From positions 62,001-126,000 of the forward strand of contig NZ_JBEFZF010000008.1 of assembly GCF_046524175.1 (NCBI RefSeq): 64,000 nt of DNA. Reading direction: 5' to 3'. Made by a program: the position numbers and the translations under genes. Numbering within the stretch: position 1 is the first letter of the stretch; every line of letters starts with the position of its first letter. The notes below the pieces were generated by a model. It ran no database searches, had not been told where the DNA came from, and worked only from the letters and a program-made list of their open reading frames with translations. Positions 17,032-24,554 of the stretch are shown here, piece after piece. Origin of the DNA: Spongiivirga sp046524175. Its GTDB lineage: Bacteria > Bacteroidota > Bacteroidia > Flavobacteriales > Flavobacteriaceae.

Positions 17032-17451
17032 TTAATCCCTAAATCGCTCCCATTTTATAAGCATAAACTTATCCCCTAATTCCGTAACTACAACTCCGGC
17101 TCCTGATATATTTTCTTTTTTTTGAAAAAAACTAGCCAGCTCACTCGCATTCAGTATCTTATATGTAGGATGATAATTAAAATTTGCAGGTCTTTTAATA
17201 TTATATTTCTTGACCCAGTTCATTACGCTAACATTAGATATCCCTAGAATTCGCTCTATTTCCCTGTAGGTTAAACCTTCTAAGTATAACTGCAAAGCTT
17301 TGTTAACATAATATTCATCGATTCTTTTCCCAAGCTTATTCACAGTAAAATAATACGAACAAGACTTGCATCGATACCGCTGGCGATTCTTAATAATTCC
17401 ACTTTTCACAAAATGATCTGAACCACAGTTAGGACAGTTGGAAATAGACAT
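17032..17451 (-). CDS. IS1 InsA-like zinc-ribbon/HTH protein, probably a domesticated regulator
   Basis: The protein has 139 residues. The N-terminal zinc ribbon (CPNCGSDHFVKSG, YRCKSCSYYFTV) is followed by a helix-turn-helix (about residues 45-90: LQLYLEGLTYREIERILGIS, NVSVMNWVKKYN), the layout of IS1 InsA. No InsB/DDE catalytic frame follows, and there are no terminal inverted repeats. The last 35 residues (ASFFQKKENISGAGVVVTELG) are a separate short tail that does not look like transposase. It stands alone between the porin operon and aceA, in a strand-consistent position. Tandem 19-bp repeats abut its start codon, suggesting autoregulation. I infer a transcription factor for the acetate island. 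An old solo InsA remnant is the alternative, but the frame is intact. Confidence 0.75.
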   Translation of the reverse strand: MSISNCPNCGSDHFVKSGIIKNRQRYRCKSCSYYFTVNKLGKRIDEYYVNKALQLYLEGLTYREIERILGISNVSVMNWVKKYNIKRPANFNYHPTYKILNASELASFFQKKENISGAGVVVTELGDKFMLIKWERFRD

Positions 17452-17454
17452 ATA

Positions 17455-17492
17455 TATTAATTTAGCATAAATATACTAATTTAGCATATATT
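17455..17492. promoter_or_regulatory. Tandem 19-bp operator-like repeats before the InsA-like gene
   Basis: TATTAATTTAGCATAAATA (17455-17473) and TACTAATTTAGCATATATT (17474-17492) agree at 16 of 19 positions and are exactly adjacent. They begin 4 bp upstream of the start codon of the InsA-like gene. Position and spacing (about two helical turns) suit a dimeric or repeated DNA-binding protein. Confidence 0.6.
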
Positions 17493-17603
17493 ATAATTAA
17501 TACCTGATTCTGTTTATTATATATATATGATTTTTTAAACATAATAAATGAGATTTTTTTAAAATTTTATACTATTCTTTTTGAGTTTTTCAATTTATAT
17601 ATT

Positions 17604-17636
17604 AAAAAAGGGATCGTTTTTCACGATCCCTTTTTA
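17604..17636 (-). terminator. Intrinsic terminator after aceA
   Basis: An 8-bp stem GGGATCGT / ACGATCCC with a 5-nt loop is flanked by an A-run and a T-run, so it can work on both strands. It lies 21 bp past the aceA stop codon. Confidence 0.88.
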
Positions 17637-17656
17637 TTAACCTAACTAAAATCTAA

Positions 17657-18934
17657 TTAAAACTGCGCCACCTCCGTACTGTCTTTCATCGCTACTGTGC
17701 TTGACGTACCAGCGGTCACCGTATTTTGTACTGCGTCAAAATAGGTAGTACCTACAAACGCCTGATGTTTTACTGCTTTGAATCCATCTGACTGCAAAGT
17801 AAATTCTCGTTGTTGCAATTCAGAATAGCCAGCCATTCCACGAAGTTTATAAGCTCTTGAAAGCTCAAACATACTGGTATTTAGAGCATGGAAGCCAGCA
17901 AGTGTTATGAATTGAAATTTATAACCCATTGCGGCGAGTTCTTCACGAAATGTTTCCATTTCTGCCTCACTTAATTTCGCCGCCCAATTAAACGAAGGCG
18001 AACAATTGTAGGCAAGCATTTTTTCTGGATATTTCTCATGTATCGCATCTGCAAATTGCCTTGCTTGTTCTAAATCAGGTGTTGAAGTTTCCATCCAAAT
18101 CAAATCAGCATAAGGAGCATAGCTCAACCCACGGTCAATCCCCTGCTCAATCCCATTTTTGACATGGAAGAAGCCTTCAGCAGTTCTTTCTCCGGTACAA
18201 AACTTTTTATCTCTATCATCAATATCACTTGTCAATAAATTAGCTGCATCGGCATCGGTGCGTGCTATAATGATTGATGGAACACCCATTACGTCTGCCG
18301 CCAGGCGAGCAGCTACCAATTTATTAATAGCTTCTTGAGTCGGTACCAGTACCTTACCCCCTAAGTGACCACATTTCTTAGCAGAACTTAGTTGATCTTC
18401 AAAATGAATACCGGACGCTCCATTTTCAATCATTGATTTCATTAACTCGAATGCATTTAAATTACCACCGAATCCTGCTTCTGCGTCTGCTACAATAGGT
18501 ACCAGATAGTCTTTTTTATCATCAACTCCATTTACCACTTGTATCTGATCTGCCCTTAATAAAGCATTATTAATTCTTTTTACCACTTGCGGAACACTAT
18601 TAGCGGGGTACAGTGACTGATCGGGATACATTTGTCCAGCTAAGTTTGCATCAGCCGCCACCTGCCACCCACTTAGGTAAATGACCTCTAAGCCAGCTTC
18701 AACCTCCTGAACAGCCTGATTTCCGGTTAAAGCTCCTAATCCCGCTACAAAATCCTGTGTTTTTAACTTTTTCCAAAGCTTTTCAGCTCCAAGTCTTGCA
18801 ATACTATGATCAATAGTGTATGACCCACGTAATTTAATAACTTCTTTAGCGGTATAAGGACGTTCAATACCTTTCCACCTTGGATTGGTAAGCCAATCTG
18901 TTACTAATGCTTGAATTTTGTCTTTTGTTTCCAT
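17657..18934 (-). CDS. aceA: Isocitrate lyase
   Basis: This 425-residue enzyme cleaves isocitrate to glyoxylate and succinate, the first step of the glyoxylate shunt. The catalytic motif KKCGH is at residues 186-190 with nucleophile Cys188. Other visible motifs are PIVADAEAGFGG (metal site), SIIIARTDADAANL and AYNCSPSFNW. Length is normal for the bacterial short form. It follows aceB by 92 bp on the same strand and ends at a strong terminator. The gap from aceB holds an imperfect hairpin but no obvious TAnnTTTG box, so aceB-aceA may be one transcript. Confidence 0.98.
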   Translation of the reverse strand: METKDKIQALVTDWLTNPRWKGIERPYTAKEVIKLRGSYTIDHSIARLGAEKLWKKLKTQDFVAGLGALTGNQAVQEVEAGLEVIYLSGWQVAADANLAGQMYPDQSLYPANSVPQVVKRINNALLRADQIQVVNGVDDKKDYLVPIVADAEAGFGGNLNAFELMKSMIENGASGIHFEDQLSSAKKCGHLGGKVLVPTQEAINKLVAARLAADVMGVPSIIIARTDADAANLLTSDIDDRDKKFCTGERTAEGFFHVKNGIEQGIDRGLSYAPYADLIWMETSTPDLEQARQFADAIHEKYPEKMLAYNCSPSFNWAAKLSEAEMETFREELAAMGYKFQFITLAGFHALNTSMFELSRAYKLRGMAGYSELQQREFTLQSDGFKAVKHQAFVGTTYFDAVQNTVTAGTSSTVAMKDSTEVAQF

Positions 18935-19026
18935 AATTTTACAATTGATATTTATTTAAGTATTCTTAAGGATCCCGTTTATAATGTGACCGCATTTTGA
19001 TGGGATTCTTTTTTTTGTATTGTCAT

Positions 19027-20625
19027 CTAGATATTTTGATAAGCCGGTGCTGTTAAAAATTCTTCAAACTCCGGGTTACGTACTAAGGAATCAAACAGAT
19101 TAATCGCACTTTCAAAACGTGTATTTCTAATAGTTACATCCCCCAACTCTGTAATGATTTTTTCCACCTCCTCATCTAACAACTGCTCGTAAAGTTCTAG
19201 ACTAAAAAAGCGACCATCTTCTAATCTTACCTCATTATGAAGCCATTGCCATACCTGTGTTCTGCTGATCTCCGCTGTTGCTGCGTCTTCCATTAAATTA
19301 TACAAGGCTACAGCTCCGTTTCCTCTAAGCCACGCTTCTAGGTAAAGAATAGCTACATTAATATTTTTACGGATACCGGTTTCCGTGATCGTTCCTAGCG
19401 GGATTTCTACCAAATTCATTGCTGTAATGCTCACGTCATCTCTGCTTATATGCATTTGGTTAGGTGTTGGCATATACTTATCGAACTCATTCATAGCCAG
19501 CTCAACCAGTCCTGGATGTGCAACCCATGTACCATCATGTCCGTTTTTCGCTTCCCGCTCTTTGTCTAATCTTACTTTTTCAAGTGCTCTTTCATTGGCA
19601 CGTTGATCATTTTTGATAGGAATTTGAGCAGCCATGCCACCAATTGCCAGAATACCTCGCTTATGACACCGTTGAATAACCAACTTTGAATATGCATCCA
19701 TAAAGGGAGTGGTCATTGTAACTTGATCGCGGTTTGGGACTATGAATCCATCATGGTTTCTAAACTTCTTTATGTAGGAAAAAATGTAATCCCAACGACC
19801 ACAGTTTAACCCTACAATATGATCTTTTAATTCGTAAATAATTTCATCTAGCTGAAAACTTGCTGTAATTGTTTCAATTAATACGGTAGCCTTGAAAGTA
19901 CCATTTGGTATACTTAAATACTCCTGGGCAAATTCAAAAACCTTATTCCACCAACCAGCTTCCTTATAATGTTCAAGCTTTGGCAGATAGAAATATGGGG
20001 CGCTTCCTTTCTCCATTAAAATCTTAGTGTTGTGAAATACATATAGCCCGAAGTCAAACAAACTAGCTGACATATGCTCTCCGTCAATTCGAAGATGTTT
20101 TTCATTCATATGTAACCCACGTGGACGAACAATAAGCACTGCTGTCTTCGAATTCAACTGATAGTGTTTTTGCTTCTTAATATCAAGCAACTCAATAATT
20201 CCGCTATTGGCATCAATTAAATTCTGCTGTCCCTCCATACAGTTACTCCATGACGGACAGTTACTATCTTCTAAATCAGCCATAAAGGTTTTAGCTCCAG
20301 AATTGAGAGCATTGATTATCATTTTTCGATCTACTGGTCCGGTTATTTCAACACGACGATCTATTAAATCGTCCGGAATTGAAGATGCCTTCCAGTCTGC
20401 CTCCCTAATATGCCTTGTCTCTTTTGGAAATTCAGGGTACTCGTTTTTATCAAAACCTCGCTGTTGTTTTCTTCGTGCTTTTAATAAAGTAAGACGCTCT
20501 TCATTAAATCGAAGTTGTAATGCCGCCAAAAACTCCAGGGCCTCAGATGTTAATAATTCAGGATATCGATTTGTTATCCTGTTATGAAATTGAATTTTTG
20601 CTGTTTGGATTGCTAACTGTTCCAT
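19027..20625 (-). CDS. aceB: Malate synthase A
   Basis: This 532-residue enzyme condenses glyoxylate with acetyl-CoA to malate, completing the glyoxylate shunt. Signature regions are FMADLEDSNCPSW, LIVRPRGLHM, LIETITASFQLDEIIYEL, GLNCGRWDY and NGHDGTWVAHPGL. Length matches isoform A. It starts at an ATG (20625) within a divergent control region shared with a RamB-like regulator. That region contains several TTCGC motifs, one of them within 10 bp of this start codon. Confidence 0.98.
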   Translation of the reverse strand: MEQLAIQTAKIQFHNRITNRYPELLTSEALEFLAALQLRFNEERLTLLKARRKQQRGFDKNEYPEFPKETRHIREADWKASSIPDDLIDRRVEITGPVDRKMIINALNSGAKTFMADLEDSNCPSWSNCMEGQQNLIDANSGIIELLDIKKQKHYQLNSKTAVLIVRPRGLHMNEKHLRIDGEHMSASLFDFGLYVFHNTKILMEKGSAPYFYLPKLEHYKEAGWWNKVFEFAQEYLSIPNGTFKATVLIETITASFQLDEIIYELKDHIVGLNCGRWDYIFSYIKKFRNHDGFIVPNRDQVTMTTPFMDAYSKLVIQRCHKRGILAIGGMAAQIPIKNDQRANERALEKVRLDKEREAKNGHDGTWVAHPGLVELAMNEFDKYMPTPNQMHISRDDVSITAMNLVEIPLGTITETGIRKNINVAILYLEAWLRGNGAVALYNLMEDAATAEISRTQVWQWLHNEVRLEDGRFFSLELYEQLLDEEVEKIITELGDVTIRNTRFESAINLFDSLVRNPEFEEFLTAPAYQNI

Positions 20626-20750
20626 GTTTCGCTTATTTAGAAAACAATATTAAAACAAAGAATCAATAAATACAAGCGAACGTTCGCTAAATATTATTAT
20701 TTCGCAATTTTTAATAAATTCGCAAAAAAGAATATCTTTGTTTGAGAATT
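20626..20750. promoter_or_regulatory. Divergent aceB/regulator control region with TTCGC repeats
   Basis: The region contains TTCGC at 20628-20632, a perfect 14-bp palindrome AGCGAACGTTCGCT at 20675-20688, TTCGCAA at 20701-20707 and TTCGCAA at 20719-20725. TATCTTTG (20733-20740) is a good Bacteroidota -7 box for the rightward regulator gene, whose ATG is at 20751. The last TTCGCAA overlaps the core promoter zone. RamB-family proteins are known to bind TTTGCAAA-like sequences at ace genes, so these are candidate operators. Confidence 0.65.
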
Positions 20751-22229
20751 ATGGAAGAGGAATACATCAAATTAATTTTCGGACTGAAGTTAAAACAGTT
20801 AAGAACTGACAAAAAACTATCCTTGTTTGGCTTGTCAAAGCTAACTGGCTTGTCTAAATCATACCTAAATGAGATTGAAAAAGGGAAAAAGTATCCCAAA
20901 ACTGATAAAATTGCATTATTATCGGAGAAACTAGATGTCCCCTATGACAATCTCGTTTCCTTAAAGCTAGATAAAAACCTAGCTCCAATTGGTGAAATTT
21001 TACAATCAAAAATCTTAAAAGAAATTCCTTTAGACCACTTTGGCATAAAAGAATCTGACCTCATCGATATTATTTCAGAAGCACCTGTTAAGACCAATAC
21101 CTTTATAAGCACGGTCATTGAAATCGCAAAACATTACAATTTAAGTAGGGAGAGCTTTTATTTAGCCTCTGTTAGATCGTACCAGGAATCGAATAATAAT
21201 TATTTTCAATTTTTAGAAGAACAAGTACTAGAATTTGCAGAAGCCTATCAAATTAACCTGCAACAACCGATAAAAACAGATGAACTTGAAGATATCTTGA
21301 TCGAAGAATATGGGTACACTATTAATGATCAAGATCTTAAAACCCATAAGGAACTTTATTCATTGCGATCTATTTTTGTACCCAAAACAAAAACCCTCTT
21401 ATTAGCAGATCACATTGATGATGCGCAAAAGGCGTTTATCTATGCTAAGGAGCTTGCCTATAATTTTTTAGGGTTTACTGATCGCCTTTATACATTTTCT
21501 TGGATCAAATTTGAAAATTTTGACCAGGTATTGAATAATTTATATGCCAGCTATTTTGCTGGTGCATTAATTTTACCCCGAAAAGCACTCTCAGAAAAGC
21601 TCATTTCAATATTTAACGGTGAAGCGCTTGATAACTCCAAATTCCTTTCATTATTTGAGGCTTTTAATGCCTCGCCGGAATCAGTTTACCAGCGATTGAC
21701 CAATATCTTACCCAGAGATTTTGGGCTTAATAATTTGTTTTTTCTTCGATTTACTCATAAAGAAGGAAGTGAATCATATTCCTTAAATAAAGAGTTACAC
21801 CTTACGCATCAACATTCGCCGCATGCTAATGAAAGTAACGAGCATTATTGTAGAAGATGGGTTTCGTTAAAAGTAATCCATCAGCTACAACAGTCTAACG
21901 TCGATCATGCTTTTGATTTACAGATCTCGCATTATCAAGAAGATAATCAATCGTATTTAGTTTTAGCATCAGCGACTAAAGATCCTTTTCACCCTGATCA
22001 ATTTCGTAGTATTAGTCTTGGCTTGTTAATTAATAAACAACTGCAAAAAAAGATTTCTTTTATTGATGATCGTGCAATAAAACATGTAAATGTTGGCGTT
22101 ACTTGTGAGCGCTGTCCGGTAAAAGATTGTGATGTCCGCGTAGCTTCAGCAAGCCTTTATGAAAAAAGGATAAAAAATGAAAAGATTGAAGAGGTGGTTT
22201 CTGATATTTTTAAAAAGTATAATGATTAA
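20751..22229 (+). CDS. RamB-like XRE/IrrE-type regulator of short-chain acyl metabolism
   Basis: The protein has 492 residues from the ATG at 20751; a TTG nine bases upstream lies almost in the promoter and is less likely. An N-terminal XRE helix-turn-helix (about 7-62: LKQLRTDKKLSLFGLSKLTG, YLNEIEKGKKYP) is followed by an IrrE/DUF955-like middle. There the usual HExxH is replaced by KELAY, so no zinc protease is expected. A DUF2083-like C-terminus has the triple-Cys pattern CERCPVKDC. This is the layout of RamB, which controls aceA/aceB and acetate genes in Actinobacteria. Its divergent position next to aceB supports the same role here. Coenzyme A esters are the probable signal, by analogy only. 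Confidence 0.88.
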   Translation: MEEEYIKLIFGLKLKQLRTDKKLSLFGLSKLTGLSKSYLNEIEKGKKYPKTDKIALLSEKLDVPYDNLVSLKLDKNLAPIGEILQSKILKEIPLDHFGIKESDLIDIISEAPVKTNTFISTVIEIAKHYNLSRESFYLASVRSYQESNNNYFQFLEEQVLEFAEAYQINLQQPIKTDELEDILIEEYGYTINDQDLKTHKELYSLRSIFVPKTKTLLLADHIDDAQKAFIYAKELAYNFLGFTDRLYTFSWIKFENFDQVLNNLYASYFAGALILPRKALSEKLISIFNGEALDNSKFLSLFEAFNASPESVYQRLTNILPRDFGLNNLFFLRFTHKEGSESYSLNKELHLTHQHSPHANESNEHYCRRWVSLKVIHQLQQSNVDHAFDLQISHYQEDNQSYLVLASATKDPFHPDQFRSISLGLLINKQLQKKISFIDDRAIKHVNVGVTCERCPVKDCDVRVASASLYEKRIKNEKIEEVVSDIFKKYND

Positions 22230-22260
22230 CTTTAACTATTAAACAACTACAGACATTAGC

Positions 22261-22785
22261 ATGAAAAGATCATTTTACGTTCTAATAATAGCGATATCTT
22301 TTTTTGGTTTTGGTGAGGCCCAAGAAAATGAATATTTACAAAAAGTATCGACTTTAGACAGTACCATTGAAACATTGTATGCGGTTATTTCGGGGCCGAA
22401 AGGACAAAAGCGAAATTGGGAGCTTTTTAATTATTTGTTCTTAGACGATGCCAAATTAATTCCTTCAGGCCGCAATAGACAAGGTGCTAACACACCGAGG
22501 TATTTAACTACTAAAGACTATATTGAACTATCGGGAAAGTGGTTAGAAGAAAATGGCTTTTTTGAAAAGGAACTTCATCGTAAAACGGAGACTTTTGGTA
22601 GCTTAGTGCATGTTTGGAGTACTTATGAATCATTTAAAAATGTTTCTGATACCGAACCATTTGCCCGAGGCATCAATAGTATTCAACTATTTTTTGATGG
22701 TACCCGTTATTGGGTCACTAATATTTATTGGACGGGCGAACGTCCTGATTTGCCTATTCCCAAGGAGTATTTACCTGAAAATTAA
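22261..22785 (+). CDS. Secreted NTF2/SnoaL-like protein
   Basis: The protein has 174 residues, with a signal peptide (MKRSFYVLIIAISFFGFGEAQ). A single cone-shaped NTF2/SnoaL-like fold is suggested by an N-terminal helix (STIETLYAVIS), a segment FLDDAKLIP, and paired strands with VHVWSTYES and GINSIQLFFDGTRYWVTNIYW. No enzyme motif is evident. It lies 31 bp after the RamB-like regulator on the same strand, so it could be co-transcribed, but a link to acetate metabolism is not shown. A distantly similar secreted protein is encoded at 61587-62096. Confidence 0.75.
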   Translation: MKRSFYVLIIAISFFGFGEAQENEYLQKVSTLDSTIETLYAVISGPKGQKRNWELFNYLFLDDAKLIPSGRNRQGANTPRYLTTKDYIELSGKWLEENGFFEKELHRKTETFGSLVHVWSTYESFKNVSDTEPFARGINSIQLFFDGTRYWVTNIYWTGERPDLPIPKEYLPEN

Positions 22786-22832
22786 AAAGAGCACCAAACC
22801 AACTAAGTAACTAACTGATCACTGGTGCTCTT
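22786..22832 (-). terminator. Possible terminator between convergent genes
   Basis: AAGAGCACCA (22787-22796) pairs with TGGTGCTCTT (22823-22832) across a 26-nt loop. On the minus strand the stem is followed by TTTTTAATTTT. It would end the transcript of the von Willebrand A protein gene, although it lies about 110 bp past that stop codon. Confidence 0.55.
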
Positions 22833-22863
22833 CGCCTCCAACCAAATGTATTTTCCTTTAGTA

Positions 22864-22934
22864 TTGAGTAATGAGTAGTGAGTAATTAGTAGTTGGTGTT
22901 TTTCAAAATTCGTCGCTCATAACTCATACCTCAA
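22864..22934. repeat. Heptamer repeat with imperfect inverted repeat
   Basis: Four adjacent 7-bp units lie at 22865-22892 (TGAGTAA, TGAGTAG, TGAGTAA, TTAGTAG). Positions 22864-22882 also form an inverted repeat with 22916-22934, agreeing at 15 of 19 positions. It lies just beyond the stop codon of the von Willebrand A gene. Possibly a REP-like or short mobile repeat remnant. Confidence 0.5.
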
Positions 22935-22939
22935 CATCA

Positions 22940-24400
22940 TTATCTGCTGGCCATTTGAATATCTGTTTTTACACCAGCATATTTTTGTATTAATCGTACC
23001 AACAAGTAGTTTAGTCTTTCCACTTTATAATTATCAGTTGTTGGTTTTAAATGCGGATTCCCTATTCCGCTATCATCCGTCAAGAAAACGTAGGTTCCGT
23101 TCGTTGCTATGCTGAAGAACCGTGTTAGAAATTCGACATTCTTATCAGCACCGCTTGCTACTACAGGTATGATCTTGATTCCTTTTTCGGCTGCCAATGC
23201 GATCTGTTTTTTAATAGTCACAACATTTTCTTGATTTAAATGAGGAGGTGCATCTAATAACAAAAACAGCATGCGTGCTTTAGCATTCTTATTCCACGAC
23301 TGTTGCATGCTGTTTTTAAGTGCTACCTCAACAGCCTCCTCATAATCTCCACCTCCTCCTGCATATTGATTTGCTAAGCTTTTTTGAACCTTATTTATGT
23401 TGGTATCAAAATCGAAATCCCTAACAACATATTCATCATTTATATCTCTATAAAATGTAAGGGCAACCCTTTTTTCATCAATACTACTATCGATTCGGTT
23501 CATTATGTTTTTTAATTCTGCCTTTAAGTAAGCAATTTCGTCACCCATTGAACCGGTAGCATCAATGGTGAACATAATATCGATGCTGTTATCTTGTTTA
23601 CCATTAGTAAGTTGAAAGTTTAACTCCTTATGACCGTTGGTGATTTTCTTTCCTTTAATTTGATTATTATGAGTAACCTGAACACGATAGTATTTAGTTT
23701 TTTTAATACCATTTGAATCTTTAAATAATACCGTTTTGCCAAACACATCGGTACGGGTGCTCATGATTAACTTATTAAGTTCATTATAAATAGTTACCTG
23801 GGCATTAGGTAGCGGATTCTCATTTTCATCGGTCACATAGACCTCTATTTTTTCTTGTAATAAGAAGCCCCAGTTGTTTTTTATCCTTTTTGCTTCATCT
23901 TCATTTGACACTTTTAACCACTCCTCCCATTTTTCTAGGTCATTAATCTCACCGGCTGTTAATTGACCGGATTGTGGCTCGTACCGTCTTCGCTCTCCTT
24001 TAGTTGAACTTCTTGACTCTGCAGGTGCATAATCAGCAACTACTGATCCAGTAGCCGATTTTACCTTTTTTGTGGCGTAACCCATGACCACAATCTCTTC
24101 CAATGCTGTATCATCACTTTCTAGTGATACGTTAATTGTTGTTTGATCTGATATTACAACTTCTTGGGTGATCATACCGATATACGAAAACACTAAAATT
24201 TGACCTTTCGATGCTTTTATGGCATAATGACCGTCAAAATCGGTGGAAGTACCATTAATCGTTTCTTTAACCATCACATTTACGCCTGGCAATGCTAAGC
24301 CGTCATTGGCATCAGTAACCGTTCCTGTAATTTTAATTTCTTGTGCTGAAATTCCCGTTGTAATGAAAACAAGAATTAAAAATGTTATAAGTCGTTTCAT
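22940..24400 (-). CDS. Secreted CarboxypepD_reg and von Willebrand A domain protein
   Basis: The protein has 486 residues. A signal peptide (about 1-19) is followed by a CarboxypepD_reg-like domain (about 22-97, GTVTDANDGLALPGVNVMV, FSYIGM). LEEIVVMGYATKK (100-112) follows, the segment that normally leads into a SusC/TonB receptor plug. Instead of a plug and barrel there is a low-complexity linker, a second Ig-like domain (about 185-262, VTDENENPLPNAQVTIYN) and a von Willebrand A domain. The MIDAS motif Asp280-x-Thr-Gly-Ser284 lies in the last. It is probably an envelope protein that binds a partner through a metal ion. The mixed architecture suggests descent from a receptor N-terminus. A separate leftward transcript is likely. 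Confidence 0.85.
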   Translation of the reverse strand: MKRLITFLILVFITTGISAQEIKITGTVTDANDGLALPGVNVMVKETINGTSTDFDGHYAIKASKGQILVFSYIGMITQEVVISDQTTINVSLESDDTALEEIVVMGYATKKVKSATGSVVADYAPAESRSSTKGERRRYEPQSGQLTAGEINDLEKWEEWLKVSNEDEAKRIKNNWGFLLQEKIEVYVTDENENPLPNAQVTIYNELNKLIMSTRTDVFGKTVLFKDSNGIKKTKYYRVQVTHNNQIKGKKITNGHKELNFQLTNGKQDNSIDIMFTIDATGSMGDEIAYLKAELKNIMNRIDSSIDEKRVALTFYRDINDEYVVRDFDFDTNINKVQKSLANQYAGGGGDYEEAVEVALKNSMQQSWNKNAKARMLFLLLDAPPHLNQENVVTIKKQIALAAEKGIKIIPVVASGADKNVEFLTRFFSIATNGTYVFLTDDSGIGNPHLKPTTDNYKVERLNYLLVRLIQKYAGVKTDIQMASR

Positions 24401-24554
24401 CCTAGTGTCTTTTTGAATTTTACACTAAACTAGATACAACCTTTGGTTACCACAATCTGCAATGAGGGAAGTAGATTAATGAGTAAGTGATTAAGACTTT
24501 TGGCTGAGGAAAGCGAAAAAGAAAGTACTGAAGTCTGATCTAGAAGCCTCTACA

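Noticed and set aside
17032..17451. An active IS1 insertion sequence
   Set aside because: Only an InsA-like part is present. No InsB frame, no DDE catalytic residues, no terminal inverted repeats and no flanking target duplication are visible.
18968..19013. Hairpin between aceB and aceA as a terminator
   Set aside because: AAGGATCCC and GGGATTCTT pair with a mismatch and a long loop, and the T-run follows on the plus strand, whereas both genes lie on the minus strand.
20751..22229. A phage-type or toxin-antitoxin ImmA/XRE regulator
   Set aside because: The HExxH protease motif is missing, the C-terminus has the DUF2083-like three-Cys pattern and the neighbours are aceB and aceA, so a RamB-like metabolic regulator fits better.
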